DNA of 64,000 nucleotides, from the NCBI RefSeq assembly GCF_010092445.1, contig NZ_CP048031.1:2232001-2296000 (forward strand), given 5' to 3'. A program made the translations under genes and the position numbers. Source of the stretch: Shewanella sp. Arc9-LZ (GTDB lineage Bacteria > Pseudomonadota > Gammaproteobacteria > Enterobacterales > Shewanellaceae). This document shows, one piece after another, positions 24,054 to 32,966 of this stretch (positions within the stretch are counted from its first letter, which is position 1; every line of letters starts with the position of its first letter). A model generated the notes under the pieces. The model was not told the DNA's origin. It did not search any database and saw nothing but the letters and a program-made list of their open reading frames with translations.

Positions 24054-25223
24054 ATGGCTCATTTACCACAAATGAAAATTCCAGCGACTTATATGCGCGG
24101 CGGCACCAGTAAAGGGGTGTTTTTCAGCCTGACTGACTTGCCTGCAGCCGCTCAAGTGGCTGGTGCAGCTCGTGATGCAATATTATTGCGGGTTATTGGC
24201 AGTCCCGATCCTTACGGTAAACACACCGATGGTATGGGCGGAGCCACTTCAAGTACCAGTAAAACGGTTATCTTATCCAAAAGTACTCAAGTTGATCACG
24301 ATGTTGATTATTTATTTGGTCAAGTATCGATTGATAAGCCGTTTGTTGATTGGAGCGGAAACTGCGGTAATTTAACCGCGGCGGTCGGTTCATTTGCCAT
24401 TAGTCATGGTTTAATCGATCCAAGCCGAGTGCCTGAAAATGGCACCGCAATTGTGCGTATTTGGCAAGCCAATATTCATAAAACCATTATTGCTCATGTC
24501 CCTATTACCAACGGTGAAGTACAAGAAACCGGTGATTTTGAACTTGATGGTGTGACGTTTCCCGCAGCTGAAGTGCAAGTGGAGTTTTTAGATCCTGCCG
24601 ACGGTGACGGCGCTATGTTTCCTACAGGTAACGTGGTCGATGCACTTGACGTACCAGGCGTCGGGACCTTTAACGCCACCATGATTAATGCGGGCATTCC
24701 AACCATTTTTATTAATGCAGCCGATATTCAGTATCAAGGTACTGAGTTGCAAGATGACATTAATAATGACGATAAAGCCTTAGCCATGTTTGAAACTATT
24801 CGGGCTTATGGTGCGGTAAAAATGGGCTTAATCAACCATATTGATGAAGCGGCTGCTCGTCAACATACCCCTAAAGTGGCTTTTGTTGCGCCTGCTGCGG
24901 GTTATATTTCATCCAGTGGCAAAGCGGTTAATACTGACGATATCGATCTGGTCGTGCGGGCCCTTTCTATGGGTAAACTGCATCATGCGATGATGGGCAC
25001 AGCAGCAGTGGCCATTGGCACTGCCGCGGCGATTCCTGGCACATTAGTTAATTTGGCTGCTGGCGGTGGTGAGCTGAGTGCGGTTCGTTTTGGTCATCCA
25101 TCTGGCACGCTACGCGTGGGTGCTCAAGCGGTGTTAGTGCAAGGTCAATGGCAAGTTAAAAAGGCTATTATGAGCCGAAGTGCGCGAGTATTAATGGAAG
25201 GCAAGGTGAGCATTCCACAATAA
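24054..25223 (+). CDS. prpF: 2-methylaconitate cis-trans isomerase PrpF
   Basis: This 389-residue protein belongs to the PrpF family, which isomerises trans- to cis-2-methylaconitate so that aconitase can finish the reaction. The start IPATYMRGGTSKGVFF is the family signature, with the catalytic-lysine region in KTDGMGGATSSTSK-like sequence (HTDGMGGATSSTSKTVIL) and DWSGNCGNLTAAVG. The gene is last in the prp cluster and is followed by an intrinsic terminator. The ATG at 24054 is preferred to the overlapping GTG at 24051. Confidence 0.95.
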   Translation: MAHLPQMKIPATYMRGGTSKGVFFSLTDLPAAAQVAGAARDAILLRVIGSPDPYGKHTDGMGGATSSTSKTVILSKSTQVDHDVDYLFGQVSIDKPFVDWSGNCGNLTAAVGSFAISHGLIDPSRVPENGTAIVRIWQANIHKTIIAHVPITNGEVQETGDFELDGVTFPAAEVQVEFLDPADGDGAMFPTGNVVDALDVPGVGTFNATMINAGIPTIFINAADIQYQGTELQDDINNDDKALAMFETIRAYGAVKMGLINHIDEAAARQHTPKVAFVAPAAGYISSSGKAVNTDDIDLVVRALSMGKLHHAMMGTAAVAIGTAAAIPGTLVNLAAGGGELSAVRFGHPSGTLRVGAQAVLVQGQWQVKKAIMSRSARVLMEGKVSIPQ

Positions 25224-25248
25224 TCACGTTATGTATATGTTACAAATA

Positions 25249-25280
25249 AAACCTCAGCTTTTGCTGAGGTTTTTGTTTTT
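25249..25280 (+). terminator. Intrinsic terminator after prpF
   Basis: A stem AAACCTCAGC/GCTGAGGTTT with a TTTT loop is followed by a T-rich run. It ends the prp cluster. Confidence 0.9.
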
Positions 25281-25703
25281 ACGGGATTAATAGATAAAAA
25301 ACAATTGATTAGCGTTTAAACTTATATTGCCTTTTGCTTATGTAAATCAGATGTTTATCCTAAAAATATCCAAAAGATATAAAATGTGATATTGGTCAAA
25401 AAAAGTCTTGATCCTATTGTTAAATTAGTATGTTATATGCTGAATTTTGTCAGCTGCTTTTTACGGGTTCAGACATATAAGCATCATGTAATTATGATGT
25501 AATAAAAGGAAATATCAGTAGGTTTTATCGATTAATAGAAGATTGATTAATCACAATAGATTAATCATCAATTGATGATTTGGCTGATTAAGTTGTTATA
25601 AAACAGTCGAGTTGAATGCATTTAGAGCACGATATTAACGTGAGTCGCATTGCTTATTTTAAGTTAGTCATTGGCAATGATAGCAATACAAAAGGAAACA
25701 ATT
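25281..25703. promoter_or_regulatory. AT-rich intergenic region with an 18-bp palindrome upstream of the antiporter
   Basis: No gene is visible in about 420 bp. At 25563-25580 lies the exact palindrome AATCATCAATTGATGATT, preceded by two copies of GATTAATCA. It is a possible operator for the antiporter gene 120 bp downstream. The binding protein is unknown. Confidence 0.45.
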
Positions 25704-27863
25704 ATGGTTGAACACATTACAGGCATGCTGGCATTAATCGGTGTGTTATCGCTTTTGTGTCAATGGGTTGGTTGGAAGTTACGTCTGCCAGCAATTTTAC
25801 CACTTTTATTATGTGGTTTACTGTTAGGGCCAGGATTAGGAATATTAGACCCAGATGAAATCTTTGGTGATTTATTGTTTCCTATTATTTCGTTAGGTGT
25901 TGCGGTCATCCTGTTTGAAGGTGCGCTGACACTTAACTTTAAAGAAATTAAAGAACATGGACGAATGGTGACCCACCTTGTCACCATCGGCGCATTTATT
26001 ACCTGGGCTTGCATTGCACCTGCGGCGCATTATTTGCTTGGCTTTGACTGGGCAATTGCCATGCTATTTGGCGCATTAGTGGTGGTGACAGGTCCAACCG
26101 TTATTGTGCCTATGTTGCGCACGGTGCAACCTAAATCAAATTTAGCCAGTATATTACGTTGGGAAGGCATCGTTATTGATCCTATCGGTGCGTTACTTGC
26201 TGTATTGGTATTTGAATATATCGCCGTTACAGCCGACCCAACCACACACGTATTGACTGCATTAGGCTTAACCTTAGTGCTTGGTTTTGGCTTAGGTGCA
26301 GCAGGCGGTTACTTAACGGGTTTAGCTATCCGTAAAAACTTGTTCCCGCATTACTTACGTAACACCGCAGTATTAACCATTATGCTGGGTATTTTTGTTG
26401 GTTCGAACATTTTACAAGAGGAGTCTGGCCTGTTAACGGTAACGGTAATGGGTATTTGGTTAGCAAACATGCGCGGCGTTGATATTGCTGACATTTTAGA
26501 ATTTAAAGAAACCCTAACTGTACTACTGATTTCTGCGTTGTTTATTTTGTTGGCGGCACGTCTGGATTCTGGCGCCATGCTTGATCTAGGACTTGGTGGT
26601 GTCGGGGTGCTTTTAGTAGCGATGTTTATTGCTCGTCCACTCAGTATTTGGATTTCAGGCTTAGGCACTAATTTGTCGTCTAAAGATAAGTGGTTTTTAA
26701 GTTGGGTTGCGCCTCGCGGTATAGTTGCAGCAGCTATTTCATCATTATTTGCCATAAAACTTGAAACAGTTGGCTTAGAAGGTGCCAGTTCAATTGTACC
26801 GTTAGTATTCTTAATTATTATTGGTACCGTGGTGATTCAAAGCTTAACTGCCGGTCGTTGGGCTAAGTTTTTAGGTGTGAAAGAGGGTTCTAATCAAGGA
26901 GTGTTAATCTTTGGCGCGTCTAAATTCTCGCGTGAATTAGCTTCTATTTTAATTTCGAAAAATATTAAAGTGATTCTTGCGGATAACAACTGGGATAGCA
27001 TTCGCCAAGCGCGCATGGACAATATTCCGGTGTATTTTGGTAACCCAGCGTCAGAGCATGCATCTAATTTCATGGACTTAAGTGGTATTGGTCGAGTGCT
27101 TGTGATGTCACCATACCGTCAATTAAATCCGTTGGTGACGTTTCACTTTCAAGATTTAATGGGCACCGAAAAAGTCTATGGTTTAAACAACGCTGACAGC
27201 GCCAGTGCTCGTCATCAGTTGTCTGAATCTTATCTCAAGCGCTTATGTTTATTTGGTGAGAATATATCTTACGCCAAAATTGCCAGTTTAATGGCTAAAG
27301 GCGCGGTATTAAAAATTACCAATATTACTGAAAACTTTACCTATGACCATTTCAAAAAGCGTTATGGTGATACAGCTATGCCATTGGTTTATTTAACTAA
27401 AGAAGGCAAGGTTAAAGTCATATCTGGTGTTGAAACGATAGTGTTACCAGTGGGTATAGAGTTAATAAGCTTATTGCCACAAGAAGCGCAAGACCAAGCT
27501 GTTATTCAGCGAGCATTAGATGACGAAGCCGACCGCCAAGCTAAAATAGCCGCCGAAGCAGAAGCAAAAGTGGCCGCTGAAGCAAGAGCTGTTCGCGAAG
27601 CACAAGAAGCCGAGCAACGCACTATTGAAAAAGCACGCCGTAAAGAAGAAGAGCTAGCGCTATTTGAACAACAAGAAAAAGCCCGCTTATTAGCTGATGA
27701 AGAGGCTGCATTAGTGAAGCAAGAAACAGCTATTCTAGCCAAAGAGTTAGCCGCACAAGATAAGGCTAAACAAGCTGCAAGCGCTGCAACCGAGCCGAGT
27801 GATGCAGAGACTGCAACCGACGAAGAAAAGCCACAGCAATCGAGCGATGCTAAAACGGTGTAA
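25704..27863 (+). CDS. CPA1-type cation/proton antiporter with TrkA-N domain and coiled-coil tail
   Basis: This 719-residue inner-membrane protein has about 12-13 membrane helices (residues 5-400) of the Na+/H+ exchanger type. Motifs include GPTVIVPML and the paired Asp/Glu region WEGIVIDPIGALLAV. A TrkA-N-like nucleotide-binding domain follows (about 410-540; GVLIFGASKFSRELASIL). The last 110 or so residues are Ala-, Glu- and Gln-rich heptads predicted to form a coiled coil, ending in a Ser/Thr/Asp tail. It is usual for such antiporters to exchange Na+ or K+ for protons under pH or salt stress; the ion is not known. AAAGGA precedes the ATG at 25704. Confidence 0.85.
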   Translation: MVEHITGMLALIGVLSLLCQWVGWKLRLPAILPLLLCGLLLGPGLGILDPDEIFGDLLFPIISLGVAVILFEGALTLNFKEIKEHGRMVTHLVTIGAFITWACIAPAAHYLLGFDWAIAMLFGALVVVTGPTVIVPMLRTVQPKSNLASILRWEGIVIDPIGALLAVLVFEYIAVTADPTTHVLTALGLTLVLGFGLGAAGGYLTGLAIRKNLFPHYLRNTAVLTIMLGIFVGSNILQEESGLLTVTVMGIWLANMRGVDIADILEFKETLTVLLISALFILLAARLDSGAMLDLGLGGVGVLLVAMFIARPLSIWISGLGTNLSSKDKWFLSWVAPRGIVAAAISSLFAIKLETVGLEGASSIVPLVFLIIIGTVVIQSLTAGRWAKFLGVKEGSNQGVLIFGASKFSRELASILISKNIKVILADNNWDSIRQARMDNIPVYFGNPASEHASNFMDLSGIGRVLVMSPYRQLNPLVTFHFQDLMGTEKVYGLNNADSASARHQLSESYLKRLCLFGENISYAKIASLMAKGAVLKITNITENFTYDHFKKRYGDTAMPLVYLTKEGKVKVISGVETIVLPVGIELISLLPQEAQDQAVIQRALDDEADRQAKIAAEAEAKVAAEARAVREAQEAEQRTIEKARRKEEELALFEQQEKARLLADEEAALVKQETAILAKELAAQDKAKQAASAATEPSDAETATDEEKPQQSSDAKTV

Positions 27864-27918
27864 ATGTTAGCGCTAAGGCGTTAACGGTTTGGTGTCGATA
27901 TTTGAAATAGCAGTCACT

Positions 27919-27957
27919 AAAAAGGGCTTAGCAATTTATTGCTAAGCCCTTTTTTAT
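27919..27957. terminator. Bidirectional terminator between antiporter and bcp
   Basis: A 14-bp stem AAGGGCTTAGCAAT/ATTGCTAAGCCCTT has A-runs before and T-runs after it, so it can end transcription from both convergent genes. Confidence 0.88.
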
Positions 27958-28004
27958 TACTTCATGAAGCGTAAAACTTATCTGAGGAAGAAACCTCTAG
28001 TAAA

Positions 28005-28472
28005 TTATTCAGCTAACGTGGCCAGAACCACTTCATGGTGATCTTTAGTTTTGAATTTATTCAACACATGGCTGATTTTGCCATCAGTACCGACGATAAA
28101 ACTTAAGCGATGAATGCCATCGTAAATTTTACCCATAAATTTTTTCTCTCCCCATACGCCAAAACCATCAGCAACCGCATGGTCTTCATCACTGAGTAAC
28201 GTGAAGTTGAGTTGTTGTTTGTCGGCAAATTTGGCCAGTTTAGCCACAGGATCTGGGCTAATGCCGAATACTGTCACCTTCAAACCATCAAGTTGTGTTT
28301 TGATATCGCGCAGGCCTTGTGCTTGCACTGTGCAACCAGGAGTTGATGCTTTAGGGTAGAAATACACTAGCACAGGACCTTTAGACAAGGTGTCTTGCAG
28401 TGATACCGCTTCGCCTGCTTGATTTTGCAGAGTAAAATTTGGTGCAGTATCACCAACGTTTAATGTGTTCAT
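28005..28472 (-). CDS. bcp: Peroxiredoxin Bcp (thioredoxin-dependent thiol peroxidase)
   Basis: This 155-residue protein is a Bcp/PrxQ peroxiredoxin that reduces hydrogen and organic peroxides. The catalytic motif is YPKASTPGCTVQAQ with the peroxidatic C47. In E. coli Bcp a resolving cysteine lies five residues later (C50). Here that position is glutamine (Q52) and C47 is the only cysteine in the protein, so it must act by a 1-Cys mechanism. It lies 83 bp downstream of gcvR in the same direction, the order also seen in E. coli. Confidence 0.94.
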   Translation of the reverse strand: MNTLNVGDTAPNFTLQNQAGEAVSLQDTLSKGPVLVYFYPKASTPGCTVQAQGLRDIKTQLDGLKVTVFGISPDPVAKLAKFADKQQLNFTLLSDEDHAVADGFGVWGEKKFMGKIYDGIHRLSFIVGTDGKISHVLNKFKTKDHHEVVLATLAE

Positions 28473-28555
28473 GATTGATCCTTTATCAGATAAGATGCAA
28501 ATATTACGTTATCAGCACGTACAAGGTTCACATCAACGAGAGGTGAACTGAGTAG

Positions 28556-29092
28556 TTATGGCGCGGCAATACCCTGCATGCGCTTGATGCTGCACTCTAG
28601 AGACATAGACTCGGCCAGTTCATGAATACCTTGTTCAAGCTTCAATAGGTTGATTTTATCAGGGATATTGATTGCTAATAAAATAGACTGAGTTTTAAGA
28701 CTATCATTGTCATCCGCATGGGAGCGCACAGCTGCTAAGTCGAGGCCTCTTTCGGCCAAAAACTGGGTAATGCTCTTCATAGTTCCGCGTTGGTCTTCAC
28801 CATTGAATATCACTTCAATACGAGACACAAAGTTTTTTGGGGTATGTTTGGACGTTCGCTTCATGACCGTCATGAGTTCAAGTTCTACACTCAGCACAGG
28901 CAATAAGCTTTCAATTTTTGTTATAGCTGACCAGGAGCCAGATATCATCATAATTAGGGTAAATTCATTACCAAATAATGCCATACGACTGTCGACTATA
29001 TCGCAATCACAATCACTTGCTAAACGCGCTAAACGACTCACTAATCCTGGGCGGTCTGCGCCCATTGCCGTAACGACCAGATAATTGGTCAT
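28556..29092 (-). CDS. gcvR: Glycine cleavage system transcriptional repressor GcvR
   Basis: This 178-residue protein has two ACT-like domains (VVTAMGADRPGLVSRLARLA near the start; EVIFNGEDQRGTMKSITQFL in the middle) and matches GcvR. In E. coli, GcvR binds GcvA in the presence of glycine-poor conditions to repress the glycine cleavage operon. It is divergent from dapA and upstream of bcp, an arrangement conserved in gammaproteobacteria. The start codon ATG at 29092 is preceded by GAGGAAA. Confidence 0.9.
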   Translation of the reverse strand: MTNYLVVTAMGADRPGLVSRLARLASDCDCDIVDSRMALFGNEFTLIMMISGSWSAITKIESLLPVLSVELELMTVMKRTSKHTPKNFVSRIEVIFNGEDQRGTMKSITQFLAERGLDLAAVRSHADDNDSLKTQSILLAINIPDKINLLKLEQGIHELAESMSLECSIKRMQGIAAP

Positions 29093-29376
29093 GGATTTTC
29101 CTCACTTTTTGATATCTTAGAGCGAAAACTTATGCCGAAGCATGTCAGTTTTGGTGCGGGTGCTAATGCTATCATTTTTCACTAAAACACCTCAATATAG
29201 TAACCTATATCACTCACATAAATGTGATTATTTTTTAGCGCTATGGCTTCAAAGATGCTAGGTTACGCTGCATTAAATAGCATAAATGACTTATTTCAGA
29301 TTATGGTTACCGTAGAGCTTGTCATTAGTGGTTGGCATCAGTAACATAGCGAATCCTGAAACCGTGGGGAAGATAG

Positions 29377-30261
29377 ATGATAAACGGAAGCATCGTAGCC
29401 TTAATCACACCAATGAATAGTGATGGCACAGTAGATTATGCAAGTCTTGAAAGACTTGTTGAGTTCCATATTGAACAAGGTACTGATGCCATTGTCGCGG
29501 TCGGTACTACAGGCGAGTCTGCAACTCTGCCTATGACAGAGCATGCGGCTGTTGTTAGCCAAACTGTTAAGTTTGCATCAGGTCGTATTCCTGTGATTGG
29601 TGGTAATGGCGCCAATGCCACTGCAGAAGCGATTGAGTTAACCAAATCAATGCAAAAATCGGGTGTTGTTGCCATGCTTGGCGTGACTCCTTATTACAAT
29701 AAACCGTCGCCTAAGGGATTAATTGCCCATTATACGGCGGTTGCTGCAAGTACTGATATTCCTCAAATTCTTTATAATGTACCAGGCCGTACTGCTGTTG
29801 ATATGAAACCAGAAACTGTGGCTGAATTATCAAGTGTCAGTAATATTATTGGTGTAAAAGAAGCCACCGGTGATTTAAGCCGTGTTGCGCGTTTACGTGA
29901 ACTTTGTGGTGAAGACTTTTTACTTTATAGCGGCGATGATGCCACAGCACGTGAGTTTTTATTGCTGGGCGGTAATGGCGTGATTTCAGTGGCAAATAAT
30001 ATTGTTCCACATGCGTTTAAAGCAATGTGTGATGCTGCATTAGCCAAAAATGCACAATTAGCTGAATCAATCGATCAACCATTAACGGGTATTTATCGCT
30101 CGTTATTTTGTGAAGCCAACCCAATTCCAGTGAAATGGGCTGTTCATCGAATGGGTTTGATAGCTAATGGTCATATTCGTTTACCTTTAACTGAACTTTC
30201 TGAACAGTTTCATGGTCTGTTAATAGAAACAATGAAACAAGCTCATATTGAGGTAAAATAA
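29377..30261 (+). CDS. dapA: 4-hydroxy-tetrahydrodipicolinate synthase
   Basis: This 294-residue lyase condenses pyruvate with aspartate semialdehyde in the lysine/diaminopimelate pathway. Signatures are [10 protein letters not shown] at the start, [24 protein letters not shown] (the tyrosine of the catalytic triad), YNVPGRT and the Schiff-base lysine in [17 protein letters not shown] precedes the ATG. It is followed by bamC after 4 bp in the same direction, an order also found in E. coli. Confidence 0.97.
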   Translation: MINGSIVALITPMNSDGTVDYASLERLVEFHIEQGTDAIVAVGTTGESATLPMTEHAAVVSQTVKFASGRIPVIGGNGANATAEAIELTKSMQKSGVVAMLGVTPYYNKPSPKGLIAHYTAVAASTDIPQILYNVPGRTAVDMKPETVAELSSVSNIIGVKEATGDLSRVARLRELCGEDFLLYSGDDATAREFLLLGGNGVISVANNIVPHAFKAMCDAALAKNAQLAESIDQPLTGIYRSLFCEANPIPVKWAVHRMGLIANGHIRLPLTELSEQFHGLLIETMKQAHIEVK

Positions 30262-30265
30262 ATTC

Positions 30266-31363
30266 ATGTTAAAGAAAGTCACTCCGTTACTCCTTGTTGC
30301 AGCTGTATCAGCTTGCAGTACGCCATTAGATCGCCGTCAGGCCAATGGTAATGATGATTTCGTTAATGCTGAAACTACGCCATTATTGACGATCCCACAG
30401 GGCTTGAATACGCCTACTTATAGCAAAGAATATGATATACCTGCTGTTGGTAATAACGTTAACAAGCAGCTTGTAGGCAAGAATCTTGATATCCGTGCGC
30501 CATTGCAAGTATTGCCAATGGCTGAAGGCACACACATCGAAGAAAGCAGTGATAGTATTCGTGTGGTGATTGAATCGATTGAAAGTACTACTGATTTAAA
30601 ACAAGAAATTTTTGATGTCATTGATGGTTATCTAAGCAAAAATAACATCGCTGTTCGTAGCGAAGACCTTAGCGCTGGTTTTATTGAAACAGATTGGATT
30701 GAAAATGATGAAATCATTGAATCTAATTGGTGGGGCAGTGACAAGGTTTATCAACTGCGTCAGCGTTATCGTTACCAAGTTGATGTGAAACCACATGGCC
30801 GTTCTGGTTCTGTGTCGATTGATTTAGTTGAGCATCAAGAGTTTTACGATGATAAAGATCAGAAAATTTTATTAAGCGGTGAAGACAAACGTCGTTATAC
30901 CACTGATATGCTAAATAATGCTATTGCTTATATGAGCATTAAACGTGATCAATCTATCCGTGCTGCACGAATTGAGCAAAGCCTTGGTATTAAAGTTGAT
31001 TTAGTCACTAACGCTACTGAATCTGCTTATTGGTTAGCCGAAGCAAACTATAAGTCGGTATGGGATCGTTTACGCCTAGTATTACCGGAAATGGGTTTTG
31101 ATGTTGTTGATACTGATAACAGCAAAGGCCTGTTTTATATTAATTTAGAAGAAAGCGGTGGTTTCTGGAGCTCTTTGTGGAGCGAAGAAAAATTGTCATT
31201 GAAAAAAGGCAATTATCGTTTACTGCTTAAAGAAACTGATGATGCTAATCAGACTAAAATATTACTGCATGATGTAGAAGACAAACCGTTATCGGATGAG
31301 TCTATTACCGAAGTGTACAAAATTATCTCTGATCTAATGCAAGAAGACCGTAAAGTCCGTTAA
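30266..31363 (+). CDS. bamC: Outer membrane protein assembly factor BamC
   Basis: This 365-residue lipoprotein has a signal peptide ending VSAC (C17) and matches BamC (NlpB), a component of the BAM complex that inserts β-barrel proteins into the outer membrane. The N-terminal unstructured region contains the conserved LTIPQGLNTPTYSKEYDIP, which contacts BamD; two helix-grip domains follow (about 100-220 and 245-360). It forms an operon with dapA and is followed by a terminator. Confidence 0.93.
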   Translation: MLKKVTPLLLVAAVSACSTPLDRRQANGNDDFVNAETTPLLTIPQGLNTPTYSKEYDIPAVGNNVNKQLVGKNLDIRAPLQVLPMAEGTHIEESSDSIRVVIESIESTTDLKQEIFDVIDGYLSKNNIAVRSEDLSAGFIETDWIENDEIIESNWWGSDKVYQLRQRYRYQVDVKPHGRSGSVSIDLVEHQEFYDDKDQKILLSGEDKRRYTTDMLNNAIAYMSIKRDQSIRAARIEQSLGIKVDLVTNATESAYWLAEANYKSVWDRLRLVLPEMGFDVVDTDNSKGLFYINLEESGGFWSSLWSEEKLSLKKGNYRLLLKETDDANQTKILLHDVEDKPLSDESITEVYKIISDLMQEDRKVR

Positions 31364-31391
31364 GGTTTATGGTTTGGTAATTAAGCAGGAA

Positions 31392-31420
31392 AGAGACGCA
31401 TCGAGCGTCTCTTTTTATTT
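31392..31420 (+). terminator. Intrinsic terminator after bamC
   Basis: An 8-bp stem AGAGACGC/GCGTCTCT with a 5-nt loop is followed by TTTTATTTTG. Confidence 0.88.
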
Positions 31421-31883
31421 TGTTCATTTGTAAGTTACCATTTTTATTCGATTCAATAGGACGCTATTCAGCACCTATCAACCCAGTTTGAATTATCCAT
31501 TTCAAGTAGTATCCCTAACATACAGGCTTTATTGTTGAGCAATAACAATATTAGGCAGTACAAATTTATAGCCGTTATCCCTGGCAACATATGCCCCGAT
31601 TGAATCTGAAGCCAAACTCGATTTGTCACAGCATGTGTCGAACAGTTTGGATTTTCATTGTTTAAATATTCAAATAATGCGTATAAATAACCAAATATGC
31701 ATAAATAACGCTAAAAATGTGAATACAATGCATATTTACCAAGGGTGAACTATTTGTTTAATCTGTTCGTAATTTGTAAGCAAAAGTAAAACAACTTGAT
31801 GTGGATTTATTGCTAAGTACAATCACATTAAATAGAAAATCAAATATATAATTCATGCAACCTTTGATGGTTACGGACTCGAA
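31421..31883. other. Intergenic region before the RND efflux genes
   Basis: About 460 bp without a recognisable gene. It is AT-rich and includes several ATGCATAAATA-like stretches near 31690-31730. I see no clear operator and no divergent regulator. Confidence 0.4.
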
Positions 31884-32966
31884 ATGAAAAAGATAATCGT
31901 ACTGATCGCCATAGTGCTAGCTGCACTGTCGGCTTACTATTTACTGTCTCCTAAAGAAGCGATAGTTCAACGTCCAAGACCCATACCTAATGTTGTGGTT
32001 GCCAAGGTGGCGATTATGCCTATTCGTGATGAAGTCGAAGCATTGGGTACGGGTAAAGCCTATGAGTCTATTATCGTTACATCCAAAATCACTGAAATTG
32101 TCACTAGTATTAATTTCAACGATGGCGATTTAGTTGAAAAAGGGGCGTTATTAGTACAACTGAGAAATGATGAACATAAAGCAAAAGTAGCCGTAACCGA
32201 AATTAAGTTAGTTGAAAATCTACGTGAATTAGATCGTATTCGTACATTGGTCACCAGCAAAACGATTGCTGAATTAGAGCGTGACCGCTTACAAAGTTTA
32301 ATTGATACCACTCGTGCAGAAGTTGCGCAGGCTAAAGCTGCGCTAGAAGACCGCGCAATTAAAGCACCATTTTCAGGTAAATTAGGTTTACGCCAAGTGA
32401 GTGTGGGTAGCTTAGTGACCCCAGGTGAGCAAATTAGTACCCTAGACGATGTGAGTAAAATTAAATTAGATTTTTCTGTGCCAGAGCGTTTTATTCAAGA
32501 ATTACAACCAGGCAAACTCGTTGAAGCCAAAGCGGTTGCGTATCCCGACCAGATATTTAAAGGCGTTGTTACTTCGATTGATAGCCGCGTTAACCCAGAT
32601 ACTCGAGCGGTAGTGGTACGCGCGGTAATGCCTAATGATGATTTTAAGATACTGCCCGGCATGTTGATGAAAGTGCGCCTTATTAAGCAAAGTCGTGAAG
32701 CATTACTATTACCTGAAGCCGCAATTATTCCTATTCAAAATAAGCATTTTGTTTATGTAGTAAATGATGAAAATGTTGTTGAACAGCAGCAGGTAACTTT
32801 AGGCAGCCGGACTCGTGGCTGGGTTGAAATAACCGACGGGCTTAAGGTTGATCAACAAGTGATTATTCGCGGTATTTTAAAAGTTCGACCAGGAGATAAA
32901 GTTCAAGTTGAGCAAGCCGAAAACTTTAAGTTTGCGCAAGTAGAAGGCATGGAGACGTCAGCATGA
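31884..32966 (+). CDS. RND efflux periplasmic adaptor subunit (membrane fusion protein)
   Basis: This 360-residue protein has an N-terminal signal or membrane anchor (KKIIVLIAIVLAALSAYYLL), a lipoyl/hairpin region (VEALGTGKAYESIIVTSKI, then FNDGDLVEKGALLVQL and RAIKAPFSGKLGLR) and a β-barrel domain (SRVNPDTRAVVVRAV, then LPGMLMKVRL). It links the inner-membrane RND pump to an outer-membrane channel. Its stop overlaps the pump gene's start by 4 bp. No outer-membrane factor gene lies nearby. Confidence 0.92.
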   Translation: MKKIIVLIAIVLAALSAYYLLSPKEAIVQRPRPIPNVVVAKVAIMPIRDEVEALGTGKAYESIIVTSKITEIVTSINFNDGDLVEKGALLVQLRNDEHKAKVAVTEIKLVENLRELDRIRTLVTSKTIAELERDRLQSLIDTTRAEVAQAKAALEDRAIKAPFSGKLGLRQVSVGSLVTPGEQISTLDDVSKIKLDFSVPERFIQELQPGKLVEAKAVAYPDQIFKGVVTSIDSRVNPDTRAVVVRAVMPNDDFKILPGMLMKVRLIKQSREALLLPEAAIIPIQNKHFVYVVNDENVVEQQQVTLGSRTRGWVEITDGLKVDQQVIIRGILKVRPGDKVQVEQAENFKFAQVEGMETSA

